Of a DNA stretch of 64,000 nt, positions 48,946-57,740 are shown one piece after another. Source of the DNA: CAIXTV01 sp964543995 (lineage in GTDB: Bacteria > Bacteroidota > Bacteroidia > Bacteroidales > CAIXTV01); contig CAZJBB010000002.1 of the NCBI GenBank assembly GCA_964543995.1, forward strand, positions 4,815 to 68,814. Direction: 5' to 3'. Made by a program: the position numbers and the translations under genes. The notes under the pieces are model-generated. The model had not been told where the DNA came from and did no database searches. It saw only the letters and a list, made by a program, of their open reading frames with translations. Every line of letters begins with the position of its first letter. Position 1 is the stretch's first letter.

Positions 48946-50717
48946 TGAAAAACAAAGTAGCGTTTGCTGTTGTAATCCTATGCTTTTTAAATTTGATTAA
49001 GATTTCGGCACAAAGCTTTGAAACCTATTATGAAAAATCAGGTTTTAAGAAAACAGCCTCCTATGACGAAGTGGTTCGCTATTGTAAATTACTTTCCAAA
49101 TCTTCGAAATGTACTCAATTTTCTTTTTTCGGAAAAAGCCCACAGGGAAGAGGTTTGCCACTGCTTATTGTAAAAACCCCAAATCCTAATAAAACAAAAA
49201 AGGATAAACCTTACGTTCTCATTCAAGCATGCATACACGCAGGAGAACCTGATGGAAAAGAAGCCGGATTGATGCTGATAAGAGACATCATCACAAACAA
49301 AACGCTACAGCATCTTATTGAAAAGCTTAACATATTATTTATTCCCATTTTTAATGTAGATGGACACGAGCGCTTTGGTCCGTTTAATCGCATCAACCAA
49401 AATGGTCCGGACTCTACCGGATGGAGAACCACAGCTCAAAATTATAACCTCAATCGAGATTTTATGAAGGCGGATGCCCCGGAAACTCAAAGTTGGCTAA
49501 AACTATTTAACAGGTATAAACCGGTTATGGTTATTGATTGTCATGTTACCGATGGGGCTGATTATCAGTATTCATTAACTTATGGATTAGAAAATCAAGG
49601 AAATATTCCTGCTCCTGTTACGGACTGGATTAATAAGCAATATTTGCCAACATTGGAGAAAAGAATGAATCAGTTAAATCTTCCTCTTATACCCTATATC
49701 TCTTTCCGAGAATGGCACGACCCTAGAAGTGGACTGGAAAGCTGGATTTCTCCACCCATGTTATGCAATGGTTATGTAGCGCTCCAAAATCGCCCTTGTT
49801 TACTTATAGAAACACACATGCTGAAAGATTATAAAACCAGGGTAAACGCGACGTATAAAATGATTGAAAATACCTTGAGCATCGTAAATGAGCGTATAGA
49901 ATCGCTAACTGCATCTATTAAAGCTGCAGATTCGATAGTCATGAGCTCTGAATTTAGGAAACAGGAGTATGCCTTAGATTACCTCCCAGGAAAAGACAGT
50001 GTAATGATAGATTTTCTTGGTTTTGAGTATGATAGTAAGAAAAGTGATCTTTCGGGTGGACTCTGGTTTAGCTATTCAAATATACCGACTACATTTAAAA
50101 TTCCATACTTCAATCAACAAATAGCCAATCAAAAAGCAAAACTCCCCGAAGCATACATTATTCCACCAGAATGGATTGAAGTAATTAATAAAACAAAACT
50201 TCATGCTGTACCTATGCACATTTTAAAGAAATCGGTTCAGATAAAAGTAAGCCTTATGAAATTTAAAGATGTGAAGTGGGATGCTCGCCCCTACGAGGGC
50301 AGGCAGAAAGTGCATAGTTTTACTTACGATACAGTGGAATCTTTTCAAACTTTTCCTGCGGGTTCGGTTGTTATCGATATGAATCAGCCTGCAGCCTTGC
50401 TTGCTGCGCATCTTTTTGAACCAAATGCTCCCGATTCTTATATTAAATGGGGATTTTTCAATACTATTTTTCAACAAAAAGAGTATGCTGAATCCTATGT
50501 GATGGAAAAACTGGCTAGAGAAATGCTTCAGCAAAATTCCGAGTTAAAAATTGCGTTTGAAAAGAAAAAGCAAATGGATTCAAGCTTTGCCAGTAATCCG
50601 GAAGAAATTCTCAATTGGTTTTATGCCCATTCTCCATGGTGGGATCAAAAACTCAATCTCTATCCTGTGGGAAAAGTTTTTGATCACTTAGAATTAAAGA
50701 AGCTTTTGTCGCAATAA
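48945..50717 (+). CDS. M14-family zinc carboxypeptidase-like secreted peptidase
   Basis: This 590-residue protein from a GTG start overlaps the gpmA stop by one base, so it is translationally coupled. A signal peptide (about 1-21, ending ISAQ) is present. Zinc ligands are the H-x2-E in ACIHAGEPDGKEA and the second histidine in VIDCHVTDGADYQ; the later LLIETHML glutamate probably completes catalysis. It is longer than classic carboxypeptidases because of a C-terminal beta-rich region (about 380-590). Expected role: periplasmic or secreted removal of C-terminal residues. A convergent terminator closes the unit. Confidence 0.85.
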   Translation: MKNKVAFAVVILCFLNLIKISAQSFETYYEKSGFKKTASYDEVVRYCKLLSKSSKCTQFSFFGKSPQGRGLPLLIVKTPNPNKTKKDKPYVLIQACIHAGEPDGKEAGLMLIRDIITNKTLQHLIEKLNILFIPIFNVDGHERFGPFNRINQNGPDSTGWRTTAQNYNLNRDFMKADAPETQSWLKLFNRYKPVMVIDCHVTDGADYQYSLTYGLENQGNIPAPVTDWINKQYLPTLEKRMNQLNLPLIPYISFREWHDPRSGLESWISPPMLCNGYVALQNRPCLLIETHMLKDYKTRVNATYKMIENTLSIVNERIESLTASIKAADSIVMSSEFRKQEYALDYLPGKDSVMIDFLGFEYDSKKSDLSGGLWFSYSNIPTTFKIPYFNQQIANQKAKLPEAYIIPPEWIEVINKTKLHAVPMHILKKSVQIKVSLMKFKDVKWDARPYEGRQKVHSFTYDTVESFQTFPAGSVVIDMNQPAALLAAHLFEPNAPDSYIKWGFFNTIFQQKEYAESYVMEKLAREMLQQNSELKIAFEKKKQMDSSFASNPEEILNWFYAHSPWWDQKLNLYPVGKVFDHLELKKLLSQ

Positions 50718-50732
50718 AAAACCGCGCTAATA

Positions 50733-50766
50733 AAAAAGCCGTTAGGATATATGCTAACGGCTTTTT
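50733..50766. terminator. Bidirectional terminator between M14 peptidase and BI-1 genes
   Basis: Arms AAAAAGCCGTTAG (50733-50745) and CTAACGGCTTTTT (50754-50766) pair perfectly around an 8-base loop. A-runs and T-runs flank the stem on both sides, so it can end transcripts from both directions. Confidence 0.9.
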
Positions 50767-50775
50767 GAATTTCTT

Positions 50776-51501
50776 TTATTTCCTATTCCCTAAGAAGCGG
50801 AGTAAGAATAAAAAGAGGTTGATAAAATCCAAGTAAAGTGTGAGAGCACCCATAATGGTTAGTTTTCGGGTAGATTCGCTTCCCAACTCGGCAGAGGCTC
50901 CAATTCGTTTAATTTTTTGAACATCCCAAGCAGTTAAACCTGTGAAAACCAATACTCCGATAAAGCTAATAATATAGTCCATTTGTGAACTTTGCAAGAA
51001 CATGTTTACCAAAGATGCAATGACGATTCCAATTAAACCCATAATCATAATTGAACCAAATTTCGAAAGGTCAACCTTGGTAGTATAACCTGCCACTGCC
51101 ATAATGCCAAACATTCCTGCCGTTATGGCAAAAGTAGTCCCTACGGATGCAGCTGTGTAAATTAATAGTATAAAGCTTAAGCTCATCCCTGTGATGATAG
51201 AATACACTATAAATAAAACAGTCAATGCTCCGGCTGATAATTTATTAAAGCCCAATGACATCAATAGCACAAAACCTAGAGGGGATAACATTACTAACCA
51301 TCCTAAAGGCGACAAACCTGTTTCGCTAATAAGTAGTGATAGTAATGAGGGGCTGGATGCAAAATAGTAAGCTGTAACTGAAGTAGCTGCTAAAGCTAAA
51401 AACATCCATGAAAACACATTGGCAACAAAAGTTTTTGCCACGGTAATATTTTCAGCTTTTGGCTGAATTATTTGAAAAGGATTTTGATTGTGCTCATTCA
51501 T
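50776..51501 (-). CDS. Bax inhibitor-1/YccA family membrane protein
   Basis: The protein has 241 residues from ATG 51501; a start 13 codons earlier is less typical. Seven hydrophobic segments and the C-terminal piece FTGLTAWDVQKIKRI with the conserved aspartate mark the BI-1/TMBIM family. Such proteins can act as pH-gated calcium leak channels, and YccA interacts with the FtsH protease. The bacterial role is not settled. The gene converges on the M14 peptidase and is separated from folE by 53 bases. Confidence 0.9.
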   Translation of the reverse strand: MNEHNQNPFQIIQPKAENITVAKTFVANVFSWMFLALAATSVTAYYFASSPSLLSLLISETGLSPLGWLVMLSPLGFVLLMSLGFNKLSAGALTVLFIVYSIITGMSLSFILLIYTAASVGTTFAITAGMFGIMAVAGYTTKVDLSKFGSIMIMGLIGIVIASLVNMFLQSSQMDYIISFIGVLVFTGLTAWDVQKIKRIGASAELGSESTRKLTIMGALTLYLDFINLFLFLLRFLGNRK

Positions 51502-51554
51502 ATATATCGGTTTTAAAATTTCAAAGGGTGGTTTTATCAATAATTATGCCACTT

Positions 51555-52193
51555 TCAGTGTAAATCGGCGCTGATAAGGTGCATAAATTCTTGGCGTGTT
51601 TTGTCGATTAAAAAGGCACCGGTGAAGTCAGAAGTGGTGGTTACAGAATTTTGCTTTTGAATTCCTCGCATAGCCATGCATAAGTGTTGAGCCTCAATGA
51701 CCACAGCAACGCCCAAGGGGTTTAAAGTGTTTTGAATACATTCTTTGATTTGCATGGTTAAACGTTCTTGCACCTGTAATCTGCGAGCAAATGCATCCAC
51801 AATGCGCGGGATTTTGCTCAATCCAACAATATATCCATTGGGTATATAAGCTACATGCGCTTTCCCAAAGAATGGTATCATGTGGTGCTCACACATTGAA
51901 TAAATTTCTATATCCTTAACCAAGACCATTTGTCGGTAATCTTCTTTAAACATAGCCGATCGTAAAATATCTTCAGGGACGAGGTCGTACCCGTGAGTTA
52001 AAAACTGAATGGCTTTTGCAACGCGAGTTGGGGTATCAATTAACCCATCTCTTTCCGGGTTTTCGCCAATAATTTTTAATATTTCGGTATAATGGGGTTT
52101 TAGCTTATCAATGAGCTCGTAATTGTATTGTTCTACCCTTTCGTATCCATCCATCATATTTTGCTTACCCATATCGTTCACGGAGTTATTCAT
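51555..52193 (-). CDS. folE: GTP cyclohydrolase I
   Basis: This 212-residue enzyme converts GTP to dihydroneopterin triphosphate, the first step for folate, queuosine and biopterin. Zinc ligands C101, H104 and C172 are visible in YSMCEHHMIPF and EAQHLCMAMRG; KIPRIVDAFARRLQVQERLT is the catalytic helix. Length is typical. It lies 48 bases after the PTPS-family gene and on the same strand, so the two are likely cotranscribed. Confidence 0.96.
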   Translation of the reverse strand: MNNSVNDMGKQNMMDGYERVEQYNYELIDKLKPHYTEILKIIGENPERDGLIDTPTRVAKAIQFLTHGYDLVPEDILRSAMFKEDYRQMVLVKDIEIYSMCEHHMIPFFGKAHVAYIPNGYIVGLSKIPRIVDAFARRLQVQERLTMQIKECIQNTLNPLGVAVVIEAQHLCMAMRGIQKQNSVTTTSDFTGAFLIDKTRQEFMHLISADLH

Positions 52194-52241
52194 CGTCGTT
52201 ATTATTTAGTTTTATTTTAGAAAATCAAAGAAAAAGAAATC

Positions 52242-52655
52242 TTAAGTACCAAAGTACTCAACGTAATTATTTTCGGTTTCACACAATTTCACTGAATGCA
52301 AGCAAACCATTTCGTTGTCGATTTGAGGTTGAAGTTCATGAAAAATAGCCACAGCTAAATTTTCAGTTGAAGCGAGTTTCCCTTTCATAAAATTAACCTC
52401 TAAATTAATGTTTTTGTGATCTATTTTCTCAATGACATAAAGGTTGATAATTTCGCTCAATTTTTTTAAATTCATCACAAAACCGGTATGAGGCTCCACT
52501 TCGCCTTTAATGGTAACCAGTAGTTCGTAATTATGGCCATGCCAGTTCGGATTAGAGCACTTACCAAATACTTCAAGGTTTTGGGCGTCTGTAAAATCTT
52601 CTCTAAAAATGCGGTGAGCTGCATTAAAATGCTCTTTTCGAGTGATGAACACCAT
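52242..52655 (-). CDS. 6-pyruvoyl-tetrahydropterin synthase family protein (PTPS-II type motif)
   Basis: This 137-residue protein acts on dihydroneopterin triphosphate, the product of FolE. Zinc ligands are H14, H39 and H41. The catalytic cysteine is C33 in CSNPNWHGHNY, that is C-x5-HGH, the spacing known from biopterin-forming PTPS (PTPS-II), whereas QueD has C-x3-HGH. D79 and H80 (KIDHKNI) and E126 complete the expected active site. Possible products are 6-pyruvoyl-tetrahydropterin or 6-carboxytetrahydropterin (queuosine route); the motif favours the first. It lies just upstream of folE on the same strand. Confidence 0.87.
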   Translation of the reverse strand: MVFITRKEHFNAAHRIFREDFTDAQNLEVFGKCSNPNWHGHNYELLVTIKGEVEPHTGFVMNLKKLSEIINLYVIEKIDHKNINLEVNFMKGKLASTENLAVAIFHELQPQIDNEMVCLHSVKLCETENNYVEYFGT

Positions 52656-52718
52656 AATTACTCTTATTTTTGCTTAAGCAAAGGTAACAAATTTTCCGTG
52701 TTATTGTGCTTCGTCTAA

Positions 52719-53357
52719 ATGAAGAAATTTTCTATTACTTGGATTATATTCCTCTTCACTTTTTCAGCCAAGGCTCAGCTTCCATTAGTGTCGCAGTTTT
52801 TGCAACTGAAATTTCCTGAGAAATTATGGGCTTTGAAACATCTACAAAAAGCAAAAATAATCTATTATATTAGCCTTGAAGCCCGAAAAACGACTGACAG
52901 CTTAGCGAAAGTTTATTTTTTAGACGGCGATACGGACGGTGGACAATTGGATGCTTTTCGACATGGTTTTTGGATGGCGATGCTCACCCGATATATGTCT
53001 CCAGAAGATTGCAAAACCTTGGGCATTGCACTTGAGAAATCAAATAACATTGATTTTAAGCGACGACAAAAAGATGAGCGCTCCCTTCCTGATAAAGCCG
53101 CTTCTGATATGGACTTATGGAACAATGAAATAGGGATTAAAATTGGATTAAGGTTCCCAGATATACCCATGGACTCTCTCCATAAAATCATTTGCAGATA
53201 TATTATAAATGGAGAAATGAAAGTGGTTAAGAAAAACAGTAATGGTGCCTCAATCGATCAAAACAACCGACTCATTCCTATTAAAAGTCTGCAACACACT
53301 TGGGATACTCCAAGATTGTTGGTGCCTTCAAATTTTGTAAGACCAAACGGATTATAA
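52719..53357 (+). CDS. Exported protein of the DUF6973-like type
   Basis: This 212-residue protein has a signal peptide (about 1-19, ending FSAKAQ). The core stretch GGQLDAFRHGFWMAMLTRYM, with H and W in a helix, and DKAASDMDLWNNEIGIKIG look like DUF6973-type proteins, whose conserved residues suggest an enzymatic site but whose function is unknown. It is divergent from the PTPS gene by 63 bases and its 3' end overlaps the next convergent gene by 6 bases. Confidence 0.65.
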   Translation: MKKFSITWIIFLFTFSAKAQLPLVSQFLQLKFPEKLWALKHLQKAKIIYYISLEARKTTDSLAKVYFLDGDTDGGQLDAFRHGFWMAMLTRYMSPEDCKTLGIALEKSNNIDFKRRQKDERSLPDKAASDMDLWNNEIGIKIGLRFPDIPMDSLHKIICRYIINGEMKVVKKNSNGASIDQNNRLIPIKSLQHTWDTPRLLVPSNFVRPNGL

Positions 53358-53960
53358 TGATAAAGCAGAAAGGACGATGATTGTAAATACAGCAGTGGAA
53401 TACCCGCTTATCAATGCATTATTAATTTTCCTAAGATTCGATTTTTTCTTAAACCCAAGGATGAAATAATGGTTGTTTTTTAAATTCTCCGGCAAATCCT
53501 TATACCTGTCAAGTGTTGGGGATTTGATAGTTACAAAAAAAGCATATACGGCCGGAATGGGAAGCGAAAAAAATCCCAAGGCACTTCCAGCGACACCAGA
53601 AAGTATTCCGCCAAAAGTAACCGGTTTCGAATAATAGTTTTTAATTGCAAATTGTTCCCCTTGAATAAAATATTTCATTTGTTCAGGTGTGAGACTAAAA
53701 TAGGTTAATGAGTCTTGTTTGTAAAAAATTTTCTCCACACAATTGGTTCCGGAGACTGAAAAAACACCTTCATAGGATATTTTTTTTAGCTTTGTTTTTC
53801 CCCTTTTTTGAATCTCAATGGAAATATTATCCGAATTACAATTCAGCACCTTACCAATAATCTCTTTCCCATTTATGAAACGAATGGTGTCTTGAGCTTT
53901 GGAGGAATGTACGGAAAATAAAATAAAAGCAATAAGAACTTTACAAAGGGAATTCAACAT
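53352..53960 (-). CDS. Exported protein of unknown function, two hydrophobic segments
   Basis: The protein has 202 residues. A signal peptide (about 1-22, ending SSKAQ) is followed by a basic beta-rich stretch (about 25-60, SIEIQKRGKTKLKKIS) and two hydrophobic segments (about 115-145 and 180-202). I recognise no family. Similar small Bacteroidota proteins with a strand-rich start and GGILSGVAGSALG-type helix are often annotated as hypothetical. The 3' end overlaps the convergent neighbour by 6 bases. Confidence 0.6.
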   Translation of the reverse strand: MLNSLCKVLIAFILFSVHSSKAQDTIRFINGKEIIGKVLNCNSDNISIEIQKRGKTKLKKISYEGVFSVSGTNCVEKIFYKQDSLTYFSLTPEQMKYFIQGEQFAIKNYYSKPVTFGGILSGVAGSALGFFSLPIPAVYAFFVTIKSPTLDRYKDLPENLKNNHYFILGFKKKSNLRKINNALISGYSTAVFTIIVLSALSL

Positions 53961-53989
53961 TGGATTTAGTGCTAATGAAATAAAGGGCG

Positions 53990-54838
53990 CTATTTTGAGT
54001 AGGTAATCATTACGTCTTTAGAATGAATACTCAAGACAGGATAGGGTGAGTGATTTACCAATTGTTGAGCACTGTTTCCTAAAATAAAACTGTAAACATT
54101 TTTTTCCTGCTCAGTCATAATAGAAATCATATTTGCATCTACTTTCTTTGTATACTGTATGATATCTTCCGAAATGTTATCAGAATTAATGATTTCAACC
54201 TGATGTTTTATGTTTTTTGCCAATAAAGCTTTTTCAACCTGCGAAACATAAGCTTCGGTTTTTTTTGCAACAGCTTTAATTTTAGAGCTTATGATTCCTA
54301 AAATAAAAATTTCAGCATGAAAGTGCTTTGCAATTTCAATAGTAAAAGGCACCTTTTGGCGTGTTAAGTCAGAATTGTCAATTGGAAGAACAATTCCTTT
54401 TAGAGGCTTTCTTACATTAATCCCACCACGAATGGTAAGTACCGGACAATGAGATCCGGCAATGATTCTATTGGCATTACTTCCGATAAAAATCTCTTCA
54501 AACCCCGAAGCACCATGAGTTCCGGTTACAATCATGAATGCGTTTTTCTCCTTAGCTTCCGCATCAACCTCTTTAAATACCTTTCCTTCTCTAATTAGGT
54601 AGCTCATCTGCTGACCAATTAATTTAGGCTGATATTTTTTTAGCAATTCTTCAAATCGTTGAATTACAATATTTTCTATTTTTTCGCCTTTGTCTTTAAT
54701 CAACTCACTACGACTGTTATTGCTTTTTACCCACAGGAGTTCAATATTATGTTTGGTTTTAATTGCTAAATCAATGGCATGTTCCAAAGAATTGATAGAA
54801 CATTCAGAAAAGTCAATGGGTACAATAATTTCTTCCAT
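53990..54838 (-). CDS. Universal stress protein, two USP domains
   Basis: This 282-residue tandem UspA protein has its first domain at about 1-140 with the nucleotide-binding motif G-x2-G-x9-G-S in GTHGASGFEEIFIGSNA. The second domain (about 150-282) keeps the fold (GIVLPIDNSDLTRQKVPFTI) but its loop reads TEQEKNVYSFILGNSA, lacking the double glycine. So ATP binding is likely in one half only. Such proteins support survival under starvation or redox stress. The gene stands alone, 29 bases from the upstream neighbour. Confidence 0.9.
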   Translation of the reverse strand: MEEIIVPIDFSECSINSLEHAIDLAIKTKHNIELLWVKSNNSRSELIKDKGEKIENIVIQRFEELLKKYQPKLIGQQMSYLIREGKVFKEVDAEAKEKNAFMIVTGTHGASGFEEIFIGSNANRIIAGSHCPVLTIRGGINVRKPLKGIVLPIDNSDLTRQKVPFTIEIAKHFHAEIFILGIISSKIKAVAKKTEAYVSQVEKALLAKNIKHQVEIINSDNISEDIIQYTKKVDANMISIMTEQEKNVYSFILGNSAQQLVNHSPYPVLSIHSKDVMITYSK

Positions 54839-54923
54839 AAATTAAATAAGGTTTGTGGTCAATTTTATAATGAATTTTATTAAATAAACATAAAGATTTG
54901 AGTTCGTAAATGTATAAAATATT

Positions 54924-56510
54924 TCAATTTCCTTTCCTGTTACTTTGAATTAATTCCGGCATAACAAATTCCTTTTTATAACTTTTTAAGTTTTTCAATA
55001 AAAAAACATGTACTTTATCTGCAATTTGATGATTTCGTTCAATTAAAATGGTATCCACCGGAATCACCGAATCGAAAATTACTCCATTTAAAACGTCAGG
55101 TTTGTGAAAATCGTGTTCTGAACATAAAAAAAATGCATCTTGTCCAATGGATAGGCCTCCTTTGGTTATATTGGTCCAAGCGTACTTATGAATTTGATCT
55201 AAAGATCCCACCAGAATCATGTTTTTGTGGATTTTACGACCCACATAGTACTCTTGATTCGCACCCGGAAACCATCGCCACGAAAGCAAGGGAGCATCTG
55301 GTAGAATGCGTTTTTGGTCGATTAAACGGGTATGTATGGCCTCGAATTTTTCTCCTGCTTGTTTCCACCCAAAAAGATCCAGTGTTAAATCGTTTCCGGT
55401 TATTTTTTTCGTTTGAAAGATTCCCGTTTTAATTTCGAAATAACCAAGAACACTTACCAAGAGTGTAAAAATCAATCCAAGCATTATTGTATTTGGAAAT
55501 ATCAATTTCAACTTCTGAATTTCTTTTTTTTCAGCCAAATAAGCTGCCGGAAAAAACAATAAACTTACATATCCGGGACAAGCCCAATGAGGAAGTGTAC
55601 TCCGAAATAGCGAGAAAAAAAGCATTAATCCAACCATGGGAAGCCCACTTAGTAAAAGAAAAACGGATAGCTGCCTAGGAATAAAATGTCGATTTCTGAT
55701 AAGTTTATAAAGGGATATTAAAATTAAGAAAAACACAAAGGGATTCATATAGATAATTTCACCCAAGAGCTCCGTGCCGAAATAGTTAAACGTTAATCCT
55801 CGGCTGAAAAATCCCACCCTTTCGGTTTGGTAAGTAAAACTAATGAAATCGAATTTCAAATTCCAATAAATTACCGGTGTAAATACCATAATGGATAATA
55901 ATATCCCTATCCACAAAGGCATTTTCAAAAGCATTTTTCGATTATACATAAATAGAAAAACAACCACAGCCAGCCAAAGAAATACGGCATTATACTTTGA
56001 AAGCATGGCCAGTCCGATGACGGCCCCAATCCAAATAAAATAGGTGTTTTTCAACCCTGAGTTCAGATTTAATTTGATGAACTTTATCATCAACAACAAA
56101 CAAATCAACCAGAAGAAAATCATGGGTGTATCCGGTAAAATAAATACGCCGGTGATGATGCTTCCATAAAGTGAGGCAACAAACAATCCGGATGCATATA
56201 AACCCGTTAAAGGATTTTTAATCTCGTTGCCAATTTTATAAACCAGTAGAATGTTGATACTTCCAAGCATAATGGAGGCCATTCGAATAAAAAGCTCAGA
56301 ATCAAAATATAGATTTAATGAAAACAGTTGTATTACCCAACCTACCATGGGTGGGTGGTCGAAATGACTAAAATCAGGGAAAAGGGCATAGGTCCAATAA
56401 TACACCTCATCGTTGCCTAACTCGAGTGTAGCAGCCAAAAAAGCTCTGATAAGTGTGGATACAATAATAAGCCACAACAGATAGGTCTTTATTTTTTTAT
56501 TTTCCGCCAT
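54924..56510 (-). CDS. Glycosyltransferase family 39-like membrane protein (PMT/ArnT type)
   Basis: This 528-residue polytopic membrane protein has the PMT/ArnT luminal motif LGNDEVYYW (D34, E35) followed by SHFDHPPMVGW (H52), which is the catalytic loop of polyprenyl-phosphate-sugar transferases, and about eleven membrane segments. The C-terminal 110 residues form an extramembrane part. It moves a sugar from a lipid carrier to a protein, lipid A or another acceptor outside the membrane. The acceptor cannot be told. No lipid-A or glycan gene cluster is adjacent. Confidence 0.85.
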   Translation of the reverse strand: MAENKKIKTYLLWLIIVSTLIRAFLAATLELGNDEVYYWTYALFPDFSHFDHPPMVGWVIQLFSLNLYFDSELFIRMASIMLGSINILLVYKIGNEIKNPLTGLYASGLFVASLYGSIITGVFILPDTPMIFFWLICLLLMIKFIKLNLNSGLKNTYFIWIGAVIGLAMLSKYNAVFLWLAVVVFLFMYNRKMLLKMPLWIGILLSIMVFTPVIYWNLKFDFISFTYQTERVGFFSRGLTFNYFGTELLGEIIYMNPFVFFLILISLYKLIRNRHFIPRQLSVFLLLSGLPMVGLMLFFSLFRSTLPHWACPGYVSLLFFPAAYLAEKKEIQKLKLIFPNTIMLGLIFTLLVSVLGYFEIKTGIFQTKKITGNDLTLDLFGWKQAGEKFEAIHTRLIDQKRILPDAPLLSWRWFPGANQEYYVGRKIHKNMILVGSLDQIHKYAWTNITKGGLSIGQDAFFLCSEHDFHKPDVLNGVIFDSVIPVDTILIERNHQIADKVHVFLLKNLKSYKKEFVMPELIQSNRKGN

Positions 56511-56592
56511 GATGGTATTGATGGTAAGCCATGCAAAATTAAGAAAACCTCTTAGGCTAGGTTCATTTTATTTTTTTAAAACATATTTTCTC

Positions 56593-56600
56593 TAATTTTG
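56593..56600 (+). promoter_or_regulatory. -7 promoter element for the epimerase gene
   Basis: TAATTTTG matches TAnnTTTG and lies 12 bases before the ATG at 56613. An in-frame TTG at 56598 lies inside this element and is therefore an unlikely start codon. Confidence 0.55.
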
Positions 56601-56612
56601 AAAAAAAAAACA

Positions 56613-57023
56613 ATGAACATCTCTCATATAGAACATATAGGAATTGCTGTAAATAATCTCGAAGAAAGCATTCAATATTACGAAAAAGTACTAGGATTCA
56701 CCTGCTATGCCGTGGAGGAAGTTAAAGACCAAAAAGTGAAAACCGCCTTTTTTATGGTGGGTCAAACGAAAATTGAGTTATTGGAATCGACTGACCCTGA
56801 AGGTCCCATTGGAAAGTTTATTGAGAAAAAAGGAGAAGGAATTCACCACTTGGCATTTTGCGTGAAAAATATCGAATCAGCCATTGCTGAGGTTGAATCT
56901 AAAGGGATACAACTTATTGATAAAACCCCCCGTAAAGGAGCTGAAGGACTCGATATATCGTTTCTGCATCCTAAATCCACAAAAGGAGTACTCACCGAAC
57001 TTTGCGAAAACAAGAACCTTTGA
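56613..57023 (+). CDS. mce: Methylmalonyl-CoA epimerase
   Basis: The protein has 136 residues from ATG 56613, chosen because the earlier TTG lies inside the promoter -7 element. Two glyoxalase-like halves give the metal site: H8 in ISHIEHIGIAV, Q in VGQTKIELLE, H in EGIHHLAFCV and E in VLTELCENK. The enzyme converts (S)- to (R)-methylmalonyl-CoA in propionate metabolism. This fits degradation of Val, Ile and Thr; the fused E1 and the threonine genes feed into related routes. The mutase genes are not in the window. Confidence 0.92.
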   Translation: MNISHIEHIGIAVNNLEESIQYYEKVLGFTCYAVEEVKDQKVKTAFFMVGQTKIELLESTDPEGPIGKFIEKKGEGIHHLAFCVKNIESAIAEVESKGIQLIDKTPRKGAEGLDISFLHPKSTKGVLTELCENKNL

Positions 57024-57044
57024 TTTGGAGTTTTTAGGAGATTT

Positions 57045-57740
57045 TCATGAATCATAAAATAAAATACCTCCTACATCTTCTACCATTCCATCGTATAGCT
57101 CAATAATTTCAATGGAAGCTTGTTCCGCTAAATTTCTTATTAAGCTTCCTGAAACATGGTGACGAAGCGAGCCACAAATAAATAATCGGTTATTGTGCAA
57201 TCCACAGGCTCCACCCCAAAATCCATGCGTAAAACCTTTTAGAACCACGTCTTGGTCGTTAATTAAATGAACACCATTCTCTGAAACTTTCAATGAGTCA
57301 TAGATTCCTTTATCTGCCGTTAGAAAGATGTTATTTGGGAAAGCAATTATATTACATGCAGCATACCCTTGCTCAACATGCAAGTTTGTCAATTTTCGGC
57401 AGGCTTGCAGTAAATGGATATCCGTATGTTTTAAATTATGAATCAGGTGATTAGAAGTGATTTTAGCATTGTAATATGCCGTTTTGGGATAGGCTAAACC
57501 TACCTTTGCTTTACCAAATTGAAATTCAATTTTGTGAAGTTGAAATTGATACAAGATATGAACCGGCAGATTTGGTGCAACAACAAAGCTTTGGTCAGGT
57601 AACTGTGCCATAAAAACATCAGGGTGACCACTGATAGCCAGGTAAGTTATCCCCACCGATGAAAATTCAATAAGTTCTCCAAACTCAGACAGTTTTTTCT
57701 TGACTCGCGCCGAAGCCATTTTATTAACGATAATCCACAT
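57045..57740 (-). CDS. Conserved protein of unknown function (GME-fold-like)
   Basis: The protein has 231 residues from ATG 57740 (a TTG at 57758 is possible). The chain has repeated beta-alpha units with HPDVFMAQLPDQSFVV, TDIHLLQACRKLTNLHVEQGYAACN and the C-terminal EIIELYDGMVEDVGGILF, which resembles DUF6873-type proteins proposed to have a guanidine-modifying-enzyme fold. The catalytic Cys of that fold could be the C near the CGLHNN or CNIIAF stretch, but I cannot verify it. It overlaps the end of the upstream radical SAM gene by 17 bases, so the two are coupled and possibly linked in function. Confidence 0.5.
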   Translation of the reverse strand: MWIIVNKMASARVKKKLSEFGELIEFSSVGITYLAISGHPDVFMAQLPDQSFVVAPNLPVHILYQFQLHKIEFQFGKAKVGLAYPKTAYYNAKITSNHLIHNLKHTDIHLLQACRKLTNLHVEQGYAACNIIAFPNNIFLTADKGIYDSLKVSENGVHLINDQDVVLKGFTHGFWGGACGLHNNRLFICGSLRHHVSGSLIRNLAEQASIEIIELYDGMVEDVGGILFYDS

